Part shown: positions 6,863 through 15,709 of the stretch, piece after piece
Layout: every line of letters begins with the position of its first letter
Position numbering within the stretch: position 1 is the stretch's first letter
Assembly: GCF_000686905.1 (NCBI RefSeq)
Contig: NZ_JMLW01000016.1
Coordinates: 1-64,000 of the forward strand
Length of the DNA: 64,000 nt
Source of the DNA: Marinospirillum insulare DSM 21763
GTDB lineage: Bacteria > Pseudomonadota > Gammaproteobacteria > Pseudomonadales > Halomonadaceae
Reading direction: 5' to 3'
The notes under the pieces: model-generated
Told to the model about the DNA's origin: nothing
The model's database searches: none
The model's input: only the letters and a program-made list of their open reading frames with translations
Translations under genes and position numbers: made by a program

Positions 6863-8059
6863 TTAAAGACTTCTAGCACATGCCACGGCTGATGCCCAAG
6901 CCCACTGAAAATTATAGCCACCCAGTTGGCCGGTAACATCTAAGACTTCACCAATAAAGCGTACCTGTTCTAAGTTTTTAACGGCAAAGGTTTGTGAAGA
7001 AATTTGCTGGGTATTAATGCCACCTAGGGTTACTTCTGCAGTTCGGTAGCCTTCTGTACCTGCTGGTTTAAATGTCCAGTTTTCTAAGGCGTAAGCCAGA
7101 GCTTCTAACTGGTTATTGCTGGCATCGGCATTGCGTTCGGGTAAAAGTATGCCTTGTTCTTTAAGTAGGCTGACTAAAACAGTGGCTAGGCGCTTGGGGA
7201 GTTGTTCTGCCAGCCAACTACTAAAATGAGTACGGGGCTGTTCTTGGCGGAGCTTGGCTAGGGTTGTTTTCAGGTTGAATTGCGGCAGCCAGTTAATGCT
7301 GAGTTCATCACCTGCTTGCCAGTAGCTAGAAATTTGTAACATGGCGGGGCCAGATAAACCTCGATGGGTGATTAGCATGGGTTCGGTAAAGGTTTGGCCG
7401 TTACAGCTAACGCTAACATCACAACTTAAGCCGGAAAGGGGGGCTAGTTGTGCTTTCAGTTCTGGGTGGAGGGTGAAAGGTACTAGGCCTGCTTGGGTAG
7501 GTAAAACTTCTAAACCCAGTTGTTGGGCTAGGTCATAACCAAAACCTGTAGCGCCCAAGGTAGGAATGGATAAACCACCCGTAGCAACCACTAGGGCGCC
7601 TGCATCTATTTTACCTAGGCTGGTGGTGAGTTGAACCCTGTCTGCGGTGGTGCTTACTTTTTCTATGCTGGTGTTCATTTGCAGATCAACACCTGCCCAG
7701 TCGGCTTCGGTTAATAATAGCTGTTGAATGTCTTTGCTGGTGTTGGCACAAAATAGTTGCCCAGGCGCTTTTTCTACATAGTCGATGCCATGACGTTCAA
7801 CTAGTTCTAAAAAATCTTGGGGTGTATAGCGTTTTAATGCAGAAATACAAAAATGTGGATTAGCCGATAAAAAATTAGCAGGGGTGGTATTAAGGTTAGT
7901 AAAGTTGCAGCGTCCACCACCTGACATAAGCACTTTTTTGGCAGGCTTATTGCTGTGATCTAAAAGTAATACGCTTTTGCCTTGGTAGCCTGCGGTGGCG
8001 GCACACATTAAGCCAGCAGCTCCAGCGCCAATAATCACTACGTCTGCTGTTTTGCTCAT
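6863..8059 (-). CDS. HI0933/BaiN-family FAD-dependent flavoprotein
   Basis: This 398-residue protein begins with the FAD-binding Rossmann motif VVIIGAGAAGLMCA (residues 7-20), followed by KKVLMSGGGRCNFTN, the signature of the HI0933/YhiN/BaiN flavoprotein family. The ending (GGYNFQWAWASAVACAR) is also typical. The family includes BaiN, involved in bile-acid reduction in Clostridium, but the role in gammaproteobacteria is not settled, so no substrate is proposed. The gene stops 20 bases before the Fur box and seems unconnected to the hemP unit. Confidence 0.88.
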   Translation of the reverse strand: MSKTADVVIIGAGAAGLMCAATAGYQGKSVLLLDHSNKPAKKVLMSGGGRCNFTNLNTTPANFLSANPHFCISALKRYTPQDFLELVERHGIDYVEKAPGQLFCANTSKDIQQLLLTEADWAGVDLQMNTSIEKVSTTADRVQLTTSLGKIDAGALVVATGGLSIPTLGATGFGYDLAQQLGLEVLPTQAGLVPFTLHPELKAQLAPLSGLSCDVSVSCNGQTFTEPMLITHRGLSGPAMLQISSYWQAGDELSINWLPQFNLKTTLAKLRQEQPRTHFSSWLAEQLPKRLATVLVSLLKEQGILLPERNADASNNQLEALAYALENWTFKPAGTEGYRTAEVTLGGINTQQISSQTFAVKNLEQVRFIGEVLDVTGQLGGYNFQWAWASAVACARSL

Positions 8060-8103
8060 CTATTTAAGTATCTCTTTTGGTTTGTCTTTAAGATAGAACG
8101 AAA

Positions 8104-8129
8104 AAACCCACCTTTCGGTGGGTCTTTTT
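8104..8129 (-). terminator. Terminator downstream of the cold-shock gene
   Basis: ACCCACC (8106-8112) pairs with GGTGGGT (8117-8123) around a TTTC loop. T-runs flank the stem on both strands, so it can terminate in both directions. It lies 30 bases after the cold-shock gene stop. Confidence 0.85.
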
Positions 8130-8153
8130 AGCTTCTTAACAACCTAGGGTTGA

Positions 8154-8357
8154 TTAGATAGCTTCAATTTTCGCAGCTTGCTTGCCTTTAGGGCCAGTAG
8201 TCACTTCGAAAGATACTTTCTGGTTCTCTTGTAGAGATTTGAAGCCTGAAGCTTGAATCTCAGAGAAGTGAGCAAAAAGATCGTCGCCACCATCGTCTGG
8301 AGTGATGAAGCCGAAACCTTTAGTGTCGTTGAACCATTTAACGGTACCAGTTGCCAT
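8154..8357 (-). CDS. Cold-shock-domain protein, CspA family
   Basis: This 67-residue single cold-shock domain carries both RNA-binding motifs: KGFGFIT (RNP1) and DLFAHFS (RNP2, with His in the usual place). Such proteins bind single-stranded RNA/DNA and act as RNA chaperones. I chose ATG 8357 ([10 protein letters not shown]) because it matches the family start; the 32-residue upstream extension is not cold-shock-like and is probably leader. A terminator follows. Which Csp paralogue it is cannot be told from the sequence alone. Confidence 0.93.
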   Translation of the reverse strand: MATGTVKWFNDTKGFGFITPDDGGDDLFAHFSEIQASGFKSLQENQKVSFEVTTGPKGKQAAKIEAI

Positions 8358-8404
8358 ATCAAAAATTCCTATATTTCTGTTTAGTATTTTTGAGTCTATC
8401 TGTT

Positions 8405-8420
8405 GATTTATCGATAAATC
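8405..8420. promoter_or_regulatory. 16-base perfect palindrome in the csp leader
   Basis: GATTTATCGATAAATC is fully self-complementary and sits 48 bases upstream of the cold-shock ATG. The 250 bases between the csp start and the next gene look like the long leader typical of cspA genes. A TTGACT -35-like element lies on the minus strand at about 8571-8576, without a convincing -10. The palindrome could be an operator or a leader hairpin. Confidence 0.35.
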
Positions 8421-8608
8421 GCCTAGATTTTGACTCGGTGTTGCGGGAATCAAGATAGTACGAATGACGAACCTACTGTTACCGATATTTCGATTACAAC
8501 TGCGTTACGACACTTCTTTCTTGCTACCTTGCTGCCTACGAATCCTAGACTGCGTCATATTGAGTGGTTAGTCAAGTGCTTTTAGTTTTATTAGTGCTTT
8601 AAAGTATT

Positions 8609-8899
8609 TTAATCAAGATTTGAGAGGTCAAATTCACCAGAAATAATTGCAAGCTTCTTATTTCTAGGCAGTTTTTTTATTTTGTATTCTAATTTCAAGG
8701 CTTGGCTATGACTCGCTACAGGGCAGGAAAAAACTAACTTCAGTGGCCCTTTGCCTCTTAGGCTACGCGCCGTTTTATGGTTATTGGCTTGGTGTTCAGC
8801 AAAGCGCCGCTCAAGATCACGGGTAATACCTGTGTAGAGCGCTCCAGACGCTTGCTCTACCAGGTATAAATACCAGTTAGCTTTTGCTTGGCTAGGCAT
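8609..8899 (-). CDS. GIY-YIG nuclease-superfamily protein (YhbQ type)
   Basis: This 96-residue protein starts WYLYLVEQASGALYTGITRD, the GIY-YIG core with Tyr-Leu-Tyr in the first strand and Tyr-Thr-Gly in the second. It continues with the helix Arg (LERRFAEH) and a YKIKKLPR segment seen in YhbQ-type single-domain proteins. It has no DNA-binding extension, and the cellular role of the type is poorly known. The start overlaps the serB end by eight bases, so translation is probably coupled to serB. Confidence 0.88.
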   Translation of the reverse strand: MPSQAKANWYLYLVEQASGALYTGITRDLERRFAEHQANNHKTARSLRGKGPLKLVFSCPVASHSQALKLEYKIKKLPRNKKLAIISGEFDLSNLD

Positions 8900-10136
8900 C
8901 CTGATCTTGATTTTGGTCTAGGTCGCGATCTGAAAAACCGATGAGGTAAAGAATGGCATCTAGCCCTAGGGTTGAAAGTGCATGGCGTGCATTCTCTCTG
9001 ACCACTGGCTTAGCGCGGAAAGCAATACCTAGGCCAGCTAAACCCAACATGGGTAGATCGTTAGCACCATCTCCGACGGCTATGGCTTGTTCTAAGTCTA
9101 TGCCTTCTTTATTGGCTATTTCTTGCAACAACTGTGCTTTACGTTCGCCATCTACCACCTGGCCAACCACTCGCCCTGTTACCTTGCCATCTTCAACTTC
9201 TAGCTGGTTAGCATGTACTTCATCTATACCTAGTTTGTTTTGTAGGTATTCACCAAAGTAGCTAAAGCCACCTGAGAGAATGGCTGTACGGTAGCCAAGG
9301 CGTTTAAGTGTGCTGACTAGCTTTTCTGCACCTTCAGTCACGGGTAGGCGTTCAGCTACCTTGGCAAGAACCGAAGCATCTAGGCCTTTTAGTAGGGCAA
9401 CACGCGCACGGAAGCTTTCGCTAAAATCTAGCTCACCACACATAGCACGCTCAGTAATGGCTGCCACTTGATCACCTACACCTGCTTCTATGGCTAGTTC
9501 ATCTATCACTTCGGCTTCTATCAGAGTGGAGTCCATATCAAAAACCACTAGGCGGCGATTGCGACGGTAGATATTGTCTTCTTGTACGGCTATATCTACT
9601 TCTAGTTCGCCAGCTAAAGCTAAAAAGTGACGGCGTAACTCGGCGGTGTCTAGGGTGTCACCGCGTACAGAAAACTCAACACAGGCACGGCCTTGTTGTT
9701 CAATATGCGACATGCTGACCCGTCCAGATAGGCGGTGAATGCGGTCAATGTTTAAGCCGTTTTCTGCCACGGTTCGGGTGACACGGGCAATTTGTTCCGC
9801 AGTAATACGACGGCCTAAAAGGGTCACTATGTAACGACCTTTACCCTGCCCCCCTACCCAGTGTTCATAACTGGTTTCTGAAACGGGAGAAAAACGAATT
9901 TGCATACCCCATTCGTGGGCTTTAAAAAGTAATTCTTGCAACACGGGGGAGTTTTGGGCTGAAACGGGTAGGTGAGCTAGCAACCCAAGCGCAAGGGTGT
10001 CGTGAATAACTGCCTGGCCAATGTCTAGGATATCCACACCATAGCTAGCAAGAATTTCACTAATGGCTGAGGTTATGCCCGGGCGATCATGTCCGGAAAG
10101 ATTGATCAAAACAATACTGCGATCCTGGGTTTTCAT
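8892..10136 (-). CDS. serB: Phosphoserine phosphatase SerB with N-terminal ACT region
   Basis: This 414-residue protein catalyses the last step of serine synthesis, phosphoserine to serine. The N-terminal 180 residues form an ACT region (SGHDRPGITSAISEILA), as in Pseudomonas-type SerB. The HAD phosphatase follows, with VFDMDSTLIEAE (motif I, nucleophile Asp), LSGGFSYF (motif II) and AVGDGANDLPML (motif III). The ACT region usually mediates dimerisation and serine feedback. A GIY-YIG gene overlaps its end, and a GAF-domain gene diverges from its start. Confidence 0.95.
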   Translation of the reverse strand: MKTQDRSIVLINLSGHDRPGITSAISEILASYGVDILDIGQAVIHDTLALGLLAHLPVSAQNSPVLQELLFKAHEWGMQIRFSPVSETSYEHWVGGQGKGRYIVTLLGRRITAEQIARVTRTVAENGLNIDRIHRLSGRVSMSHIEQQGRACVEFSVRGDTLDTAELRRHFLALAGELEVDIAVQEDNIYRRNRRLVVFDMDSTLIEAEVIDELAIEAGVGDQVAAITERAMCGELDFSESFRARVALLKGLDASVLAKVAERLPVTEGAEKLVSTLKRLGYRTAILSGGFSYFGEYLQNKLGIDEVHANQLEVEDGKVTGRVVGQVVDGERKAQLLQEIANKEGIDLEQAIAVGDGANDLPMLGLAGLGIAFRAKPVVRENARHALSTLGLDAILYLIGFSDRDLDQNQDQDA

Positions 10137-10299
10137 CGAGTGCCTGTAAAATAGTTCTTAAATCACTAAGCAAAGTTGTTAAGACTTTCTATACTTAGCA
10201 GGAAATAAACAGAGTGGTTAGTTACTTGGGGCGATTATAACGCTCCTTAGGCCTAGCTTGCACCTTTGTAAAAGCTTATATACCAGTGGGAACCTAAAT

Positions 10300-10761
10300 A
10301 TGTCTTTTTACCCTAAATATAATCTTGATGATTTAACTCCCCACCTAGGGCGTTTGTGTGCGCCTAACTTCCATAATACCGCTAGCGAATGTCGGCAGAT
10401 TTTTAGCGTGCCAGTTGCGGCGGTGGGTTTACGTGAAGGGCGGCATGTTCGGCTTTTTTATTCAGGTGAAGCCAGCCAAAAGCTGTTAATAGATGATGCT
10501 CTCTGCGCCTTGCCCTTGTGTGTACCAGGTGAACAAATTTTAGTGTCAGATTTAAACGAGGTCGATGAAGCTCTTTTACCACCCCTAGCTTTAGCTTTAG
10601 GAATGCGAAGCTATGCAGGGGTACCTATTTTTGCTGCTCGGCAACTGGTGGGTAGTTTAAGTTTAGCTGACCGTAAACCAAGGATATTTAGCCATTTTGA
10701 AATACAAAACCTACAAATAATGGCCGCTAAAATGGGCGCTTTGATGGAACAGTATTTATAG
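10300..10761 (+). CDS. GAF-domain protein
   Basis: This 153-residue protein is one GAF-like domain: a strand region around VPVAAVGLREGRHVRLFYSG, then ALGMRSYAGVPIFAARQLVG and SLADRKPRIFSHFEIQNLQIM. The ALGMRSYAGVPI segment is typical of small-molecule-binding GAF domains. No output domain is present, so it may be a stand-alone sensor. ATG 10300 is used because the upstream TTG at 10258 has no ribosome site. The gene diverges from serB and lies just before orn on the same strand. The ligand is unknown. Confidence 0.7.
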   Translation: MSFYPKYNLDDLTPHLGRLCAPNFHNTASECRQIFSVPVAAVGLREGRHVRLFYSGEASQKLLIDDALCALPLCVPGEQILVSDLNEVDEALLPPLALALGMRSYAGVPIFAARQLVGSLSLADRKPRIFSHFEIQNLQIMAAKMGALMEQYL

Positions 10762-10824
10762 CAAGGTGTGTTAATATCTAGGAAATGATTTTTTAGCCAC
10801 TCACTCGCAGGAAGTAAATTGAGT

Positions 10825-11412
10825 ATGACTGAAGTTACCACCAACAAAGCAGCCAAAAAGCCGTCTAACCTAATCTGGATAGATTTAGAAATGACCGGCC
10901 TAGACCCCAACAAAGAACGCATTATTGAAATAGCCACCATCGTTACAGACTGTGATTTAAACGTTATTGAAGAGGGGCCTGTATTAGCGATTAACCAGCC
11001 AACAGCCTTACTCGATGCTATGGATGAATGGTGTACTCGCACGCATGGCGCTTCAGGCTTAACTCAAAGAGTTAAAGACAGCAAAGTCACTGTTGCTGAG
11101 GCTGAAGCAGCAACGCTAGATTTTCTACGTCGCCACATAGAAGAAGGAGCTAGCCCCATGTGTGGTAATAGCGTTCACCAAGATAGGCGTTTTATGGTGA
11201 ATGAAATGCCAGAGCTAGAAGCTTTTTTCCATTACCGAAACTTAGACGTTTCTACCCTTAAAGAGCTGGCAGTGCGTTGGCACCCAGAGCTGCCTAAAAA
11301 ATTCAAAAAAGCCGGCACGCATTTGGCTTTAGATGATATTCGTGAATCCATTGCTGAACTGCGTTTTTACCGCGATGAGTTTATTCGTTTACCAGAAACG
11401 CCTAATGCATGA
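10825..11412 (+). CDS. orn: Oligoribonuclease Orn
   Basis: This 195-residue DEDDh 3'-5' exonuclease finishes degradation of short RNAs and of pGpG, the product of c-di-GMP hydrolysis. Motifs: [11 protein letters not shown] (Asp and Glu of ExoI), [11 protein letters not shown] (ExoII) and [12 protein letters not shown] (His and Asp of ExoIII). I take ATG 10825 as the start because AGGAAG (10809-10814) is ten bases before it, while the TTG at 10819 is too close. The end overlaps rsgA by four bases (ATGA). Orn links to the c-di-GMP enzyme at 48.7-51.3 kb. Confidence 0.96.
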   Translation: MTEVTTNKAAKKPSNLIWIDLEMTGLDPNKERIIEIATIVTDCDLNVIEEGPVLAINQPTALLDAMDEWCTRTHGASGLTQRVKDSKVTVAEAEAATLDFLRRHIEEGASPMCGNSVHQDRRFMVNEMPELEAFFHYRNLDVSTLKELAVRWHPELPKKFKKAGTHLALDDIRESIAELRFYRDEFIRLPETPNA

Positions 11413-12452
11413 GTAGCCGTAAGCTAACCCGCCAGCAGCAGTGGCGTATTACCAAAGTTCAAGAAGAACGCAATGCGCGAGCCCTGCGAAAAGATGAGCG
11501 GCTAGATGCCAGCCAGCAAGAAGGCCTAGCAACCGAGGCTCAGCAGGGTTTGATCACCGCGCATTTTGGCCGTCAGGTTGAAGTTGAAGCGCAGGAGGGT
11601 GCTTTAAAAGGGCAGCGGCAGCGTTGCCATGTAAGGGCCAATGTCGAAAACCTAGTTACGGGTGACTATGTTAGCTGGCGACCCAACCAAAACCCTAATG
11701 AAGAAGGGGTGGTAGAGTCGCGCCAAGCTAGGCGTAGCTTGTTAGCCCGCCCTGACATGCGTGGGGTAATGAAACCCATAGCTGCCAATGTTGATCAGCT
11801 TTTGCTGGTGATTGCTCCAGAGCCCCAACCTCATGCTAATTTAATCGATCGTTACCTAGTGGCTGCTGAACATACGGGTATAGAGCCTGTAGTAGTTATC
11901 AATAAATGGGATTTATTAGAAAAGGGTGCTTTAACGCCAGAACAAGAAGCACTAATAAAAGGATTGTTAGCAACCTATCAGCAGTTAGGTTATCGAGTGT
12001 TAATTAGTTCGGCCTATCAAGAAAAAGACTTAACAGAATTACAAAAGCAATTAAAAGATAAGGTGAGTGTTTTTGTTGGTCAGTCGGGTGTAGGTAAGTC
12101 ATCACTCATTAATTACCTGTTACCTGGTGTGGATTTGCGGGTTGCTAGTCTTTCTGAAGATACGCGTAAGGGGAGACACACCACCACTACGGCAAGGTTG
12201 TTTCATTTTCCTTTGGGTGGTCAGTTAATTGATTCGCCAGGGGTGAGAGAGTTTTCTTTAGGCTATTTACAGCCAGAGCAAATAGCCCAAGGCTTTCTTG
12301 AATTTCGACCCTTTTTAGGTCTGTGTCGTTTTCGAGACTGTAAGCATCAACAAGACCCAGGCTGTGCTTTAAAAGAGGCCGTGGCAGAGGGCAAAATAGC
12401 TGCAACTCGCTTTGCAAGTTACCACCACCTAGTTAATAGTTTAGACAGCTAG
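11409..12452 (+). CDS. rsgA: Ribosome small-subunit GTPase RsgA
   Basis: This 347-residue circularly permuted GTPase helps late 30S maturation. An N-terminal OB fold (YVSWRPNQN) is followed by G4 (VINKWDLL), then G1 ([15 protein letters not shown]) and G3 (DSPGVREF), the permuted order. A zinc knuckle ([16 protein letters not shown]) closes the protein. It is translationally coupled to orn, a neighbour pair common in gammaproteobacteria. Its last four bases overlap the end of the convergent JetD-like gene. Confidence 0.95.
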   Translation: MSSRKLTRQQQWRITKVQEERNARALRKDERLDASQQEGLATEAQQGLITAHFGRQVEVEAQEGALKGQRQRCHVRANVENLVTGDYVSWRPNQNPNEEGVVESRQARRSLLARPDMRGVMKPIAANVDQLLLVIAPEPQPHANLIDRYLVAAEHTGIEPVVVINKWDLLEKGALTPEQEALIKGLLATYQQLGYRVLISSAYQEKDLTELQKQLKDKVSVFVGQSGVGKSSLINYLLPGVDLRVASLSEDTRKGRHTTTTARLFHFPLGGQLIDSPGVREFSLGYLQPEQIAQGFLEFRPFLGLCRFRDCKHQQDPGCALKEAVAEGKIAATRFASYHHLVNSLDS

Positions 12453-13465
12453 TCCATTAGTTTGCGCATTTCTTCGTGTAGCCGAGCATCAAATAATAAA
12501 GGTGCTTGGGCTAACCAGCGGTCACTGGTCATTAACTCTTTTAATAAAGCGACCGATAAAACTGGCCCACGCCAAGCAGCGCCCTTGCTGTTTTTCTTGT
12601 CATGGGTGTTGGCTGAAAAGTGTTCTAAGTAATCTTGCCAAAAGCTAGGAATAAATCGGCGCACGGGGCGTTGGCTATAAAGTGCTAACCGCTCGGCAAT
12701 AACTAAACCTTGATGGTCTAGGTCGCCAAAATGCACATGCGGCACAAACTGCGGTAAAAAACGTAAAAAGTCACCTGCTAACTCTAGGTGTTCAGGTGCA
12801 ACCCAAATAGCGAGTAGGTTAGCTGGCAGGTCTATATCTAAAAACACCCCTCGGTCTTCAATGGTCATCACTAGGTAAGGCAGCTCGCCTTCTAGCTCTT
12901 TTATTTGATGAAAGTCTCTTTCGGGTAGCACGGCTTCACTTAGCTGGCGCCAAATCTTTTTTAATTCAATGGCAGAGCCATGTTTGCGCGTTAGTTTTAA
13001 ATCGATATTGCCACGCAAGTGCAAGCAACGGTCTTCACTTAAGGTAACTGCTGGCAGCTCTTCTAATAGGTGTTCAGGAAGTTCAGTATGACGCTTGCCC
13101 AATAAAGCCAGTTGTAGGCTATTTTTATTCAGTATTCTGGGTAGGTCTGCTCTTAGCTGGTCTTTTAAATAACCCCAGCGTTGGTCAAAAACTTCGGTAG
13201 TTAATAACCGGTCACCTTCAAGCACTTCTTGCCAATCTCGCCAGTCGGGAAGGCGCAAATCTAGCAGTTCAACTAAACCAGCCCGACCACGCGCACTGAG
13301 CATAAACCCATCTTCCGTTTCTTCGGGTAATAACCAGTTGCTAGTGACGAGTTCATCAACTAGGGGAGCATTGGCAGGCTTGCGATCTATTCGCTCATGT
13401 TTATAGAGGGTGAGTGCGGCTTCGCGTATGGCGAGTGCCTGCCAGTTAATCTGAGCTTCAAACAT
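12449..13465 (-). CDS. Orphan JetD-like protein with Toprim-type C-terminal domain
   Basis: This 338-residue protein is not a housekeeping gene I know. Residues about 195-265 resemble the C-terminal domain of Wadjet JetD, a relative of topoisomerase VIA/Spo11. They show a Glu after a hydrophobic strand (VMTIEDRGVFLDI, Glu203), then AIWV, then HFGDLDHQGLVIAERL with Asp248, Asp250 and Gly253, equivalent to the metal-binding DxD of Toprim folds. The N-terminal part may hold winged-helix segments. JetA, JetB and JetC are absent nearby; neighbours are rsgA and cpdA. It may be a stand-alone nuclease, but that is inference. Confidence 0.55.
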   Translation of the reverse strand: MFEAQINWQALAIREAALTLYKHERIDRKPANAPLVDELVTSNWLLPEETEDGFMLSARGRAGLVELLDLRLPDWRDWQEVLEGDRLLTTEVFDQRWGYLKDQLRADLPRILNKNSLQLALLGKRHTELPEHLLEELPAVTLSEDRCLHLRGNIDLKLTRKHGSAIELKKIWRQLSEAVLPERDFHQIKELEGELPYLVMTIEDRGVFLDIDLPANLLAIWVAPEHLELAGDFLRFLPQFVPHVHFGDLDHQGLVIAERLALYSQRPVRRFIPSFWQDYLEHFSANTHDKKNSKGAAWRGPVLSVALLKELMTSDRWLAQAPLLFDARLHEEMRKLMD

Positions 13466-13645
13466 GCAGAATCCTTGTATCCTCGCTCATCAGTTGCTTA
13501 GTCGTTTAGGTATTGCTTTATAACTGCTCACTTTATCACCTCTAGCCTAGCCTTGTGTAGAATTGTGTAGCCAGCAGGCTGGTTATAATTTAACCAAGTC
13601 TCTGTAAGCTAGCTTGGCTAGGTCGCATAAAAACTTGTACTAAAG

Positions 13646-13680
13646 TTATCCACATGCCTATCCACTCCGGGTGTGGATAA
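13646..13680. promoter_or_regulatory. Pair of perfect inverted DnaA boxes with a third degenerate box
   Basis: TTATCCACA (13646-13654) and TGTGGATAA (13672-13680) are perfect R-type DnaA boxes in opposite orientation, 17 bases apart. TATCCAC (13660-13666) lies between them. They fall in the 253-base gap upstream of the JetD-like gene and downstream of cpdA. No origin genes or 13-mer-like AT repeats are near, so a DnaA-titrating or regulatory site is more likely than an origin. Confidence 0.6.
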
Positions 13681-13718
13681 CCGCTTGGCTTTTAGCCTAC
13701 TAACTTAGACCAAATGAA

Positions 13719-14465
13719 TTATTCATAATGAATTAAACGGCTAGAAAATTGGCCCTCTGGCTTTAAGCGGATAAGTCTAAGGGCTGCAGGTGCAGAGGCA
13801 TTAACTGAAAACTTATTAGTGTTGGCTGTAAACTGAATTGATGTTGCAGGCGTGGCAAGGTTAAGGCTGTGGTGTTTATAACAGCTAAAGGCTTGATGCA
13901 CATGCCCAAACACTACCAATTTTGCTTGTGGCTGATCTTTTAATAATTCCCAAAAATCCTCAGCATTCTGTAAAGCCAAAGCATCTTTCCACTGGCTACC
14001 CACCTCAACTGGTGGGTGGTGTAAAGCAATAAGTAACGGCTTGGGATTGTTTAACGCTTGTTCGATTAGCCTAAGCTGCTGTTTGTCTAACCTGCCTTGG
14101 GTTGCCCCAGCTAGGTGACTATTTAACCCTAATAGCTGCCAATCTTGGGTTTGTTGATGAAAGTTTACAGGGCTAAATTTGGCCATTACAGCAGGCTGGT
14201 CATGGTTGCCAGCCAGCCATTGCCAAGCTAGTCCACTTGCCTCGAGTTGTTGATAAAGCCAAGTATAGGTTGCTTCTTGTTGGTCTTCGGCTAGGTCGCC
14301 TGTTAATAACAAAAGGTCTGGATTAAGACGGCCCGCTAGTTTGAGGCTTTTCAAAAAGCTAGCGCGGGTGTTTTTACCACGGTATTTTTCTTTAGGGCCG
14401 GCTAGCAGGTGCAAATCAGTTAGCTGCACCAGGCGAAAAGTATTTGGCTGTTTTTGGTTAAGCAT
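13719..14465 (-). CDS. cpdA: Metallophosphoesterase, 3',5'-cAMP phosphodiesterase CpdA
   Basis: This 248-residue calcineurin-type phosphoesterase has the metal ligands in order: TDLHL (Asp, His), LTGDLAED (Asp), GNHDQP (Asn, His), LHHPP (His) and GHVH (His, His). Size, motif spacing and its place downstream of nudF match cpdA of other gammaproteobacteria, which hydrolyses cAMP. ATG 14465 is taken rather than the TTG one codon earlier. No strong ribosome site is visible for either. It is 23 bases from nudF and is probably co-transcribed with it. Confidence 0.85.
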   Translation of the reverse strand: MLNQKQPNTFRLVQLTDLHLLAGPKEKYRGKNTRASFLKSLKLAGRLNPDLLLLTGDLAEDQQEATYTWLYQQLEASGLAWQWLAGNHDQPAVMAKFSPVNFHQQTQDWQLLGLNSHLAGATQGRLDKQQLRLIEQALNNPKPLLIALHHPPVEVGSQWKDALALQNAEDFWELLKDQPQAKLVVFGHVHQAFSCYKHHSLNLATPATSIQFTANTNKFSVNASAPAALRLIRLKPEGQFSSRLIHYE

Positions 14466-14488
14466 CAATTTTATAGCTGTTTTAAGGG

Positions 14489-15133
14489 TTAGACTGGTTT
14501 TGGGGCTGGGTGTTTAGACCAAGCCTTCTTTAGCTGCTGGTGGTTTAAAGCTAACCACTGTAAAGCAATAAGGCTCATTGAATTGGCCGCTCTACCTTGA
14601 GTTGCTTCTTTTAATGCGGCTTCTCTGGAAAGTAATCTTACTCTTAGGTCTTCATTTTCAGTGGCTAAACCGCAAAGGGTGCCATCTTTAACTTGGCTAG
14701 AATCAACAATGCCTAGGTAAAGTAGAATTTGTTCATCGCTTCCACCTGGGCTGGAATAGTAGGTATAAAGGTGTTCTAAGTGTAAAATTGTTAAGCCAGC
14801 TTCTTCTTGTGTTTCACGGTGAGCAACACCTTCAGCTTCTTCACCTGCTTCTATCATGCCAGCAATCACTTCGAGTAACCAAGGGCTAGTGGGGTCTTGT
14901 AAAGCACCAACCCGAAACTGTTCTACCATAACCACTTGGTCTAGCCAGGGATCGTAGGCTAGCAAACCAACGGCTTGGCCGCGTATAAAAAGTTCACGGT
15001 TAATACTAGGCGTCCAGCCACCAGCAAATAGCTTGTGCTTTAGCCGGAGTTTAGCCAGTGAAAAGAAACCTTGGTAGGCAGTCTGTTCTTCTAGCAGTGT
15101 ATAATCAGCCTTAGTAAAAGCTGTGTTAGTCAT
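14489..15133 (-). CDS. nudF: ADP-ribose pyrophosphatase NudF
   Basis: This 214-residue Nudix hydrolase cleaves ADP-ribose to AMP and ribose 5-phosphate. The Nudix box is complete: GMIEAGEEAEGVAHRETQEE followed by AGL, with the REx2EE metal site. Upstream, VMVEQFRVGA matches the substrate-binding strand of ADP-ribose pyrophosphatases. SSPGGSDEQ downstream of the box is also typical of NudF. It leads cpdA and diverges from greB. Confidence 0.92.
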   Translation of the reverse strand: MTNTAFTKADYTLLEEQTAYQGFFSLAKLRLKHKLFAGGWTPSINRELFIRGQAVGLLAYDPWLDQVVMVEQFRVGALQDPTSPWLLEVIAGMIEAGEEAEGVAHRETQEEAGLTILHLEHLYTYYSSPGGSDEQILLYLGIVDSSQVKDGTLCGLATENEDLRVRLLSREAALKEATQGRAANSMSLIALQWLALNHQQLKKAWSKHPAPKPV

Positions 15134-15192
15134 GGCTAATCCTTATTGAATGAATGTTTTATCAAGTGGTATTGATTATGAAAGGACGAAAT

Positions 15193-15708
15193 ATGTCACG
15201 CTGGCGCGATCCTGCCACTGACCCTCGTGCTGAAGAAAAAACTAACTTAATAACCCCTGAAGGCCATGCAAGGCTGCAATCGACTCGTGACTTTTTATGG
15301 CAAGTACGCCACCCAGAATTAGCAGTTAAGGTGCGCGAAGCAGCGGCACAAGGCGATCGCTCTGAAAATGCAGATTATACCTACAATAAGCGGGAGTTAA
15401 ATCGCACTTTATCGCGTATTCGTTTTTTAGATCAGCGTTTAGATGTTCTAAAAGTGGTGGATCGTATGCCAGCAGATACGCAGCGGGTATTTTTTGGTGC
15501 TTGGGTTACCTTAGAAGATGAAGAAGGCGAAGAAGAAACTTTTCGTATTGTTGGCCCAGATGAATCGGATGCCTCTACTAACTTAATCAGTATTGATGCA
15601 CCCCGCTCACGACTCTTATTAGGTAAAAGTTTAGATGATGAAGTTGAGTTACCCACCACAGAAGGGTTGAAGCCCTTCATCATCACTGAGATTCGTTACC
15701 AGGTTTAA
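15193..15708 (+). CDS. greB: Transcription elongation factor GreB
   Basis: This 171-residue protein rescues backtracked RNA polymerase by stimulating transcript cleavage. It has the GreA/GreB N-terminal coiled coil with the acidic tip (AAAQGDRSENADYTYNKREL, which includes the catalytic Asp-Glu pair), then the FKBP-like domain. The N-terminal lead MSRWRDPATDPR and the basic helix-loop residues favour GreB over GreA. ATG 15193 is used, with AAGGA seven to ten bases upstream; the in-frame ATG 15178 overlaps that site. It ends one base before the convergent Aer-like gene stop. Confidence 0.93.
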   Translation: MSRWRDPATDPRAEEKTNLITPEGHARLQSTRDFLWQVRHPELAVKVREAAAQGDRSENADYTYNKRELNRTLSRIRFLDQRLDVLKVVDRMPADTQRVFFGAWVTLEDEEGEEETFRIVGPDESDASTNLISIDAPRSRLLLGKSLDDEVELPTTEGLKPFIITEIRYQV

Positions 15709-15709
15709 A

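Noticed and set aside
13600-13720. Replication origin at the DnaA boxes
   Set aside because: Only two perfect boxes are present, with no AT-rich 13-mers and no dnaA, dnaN, gidA or parAB nearby.
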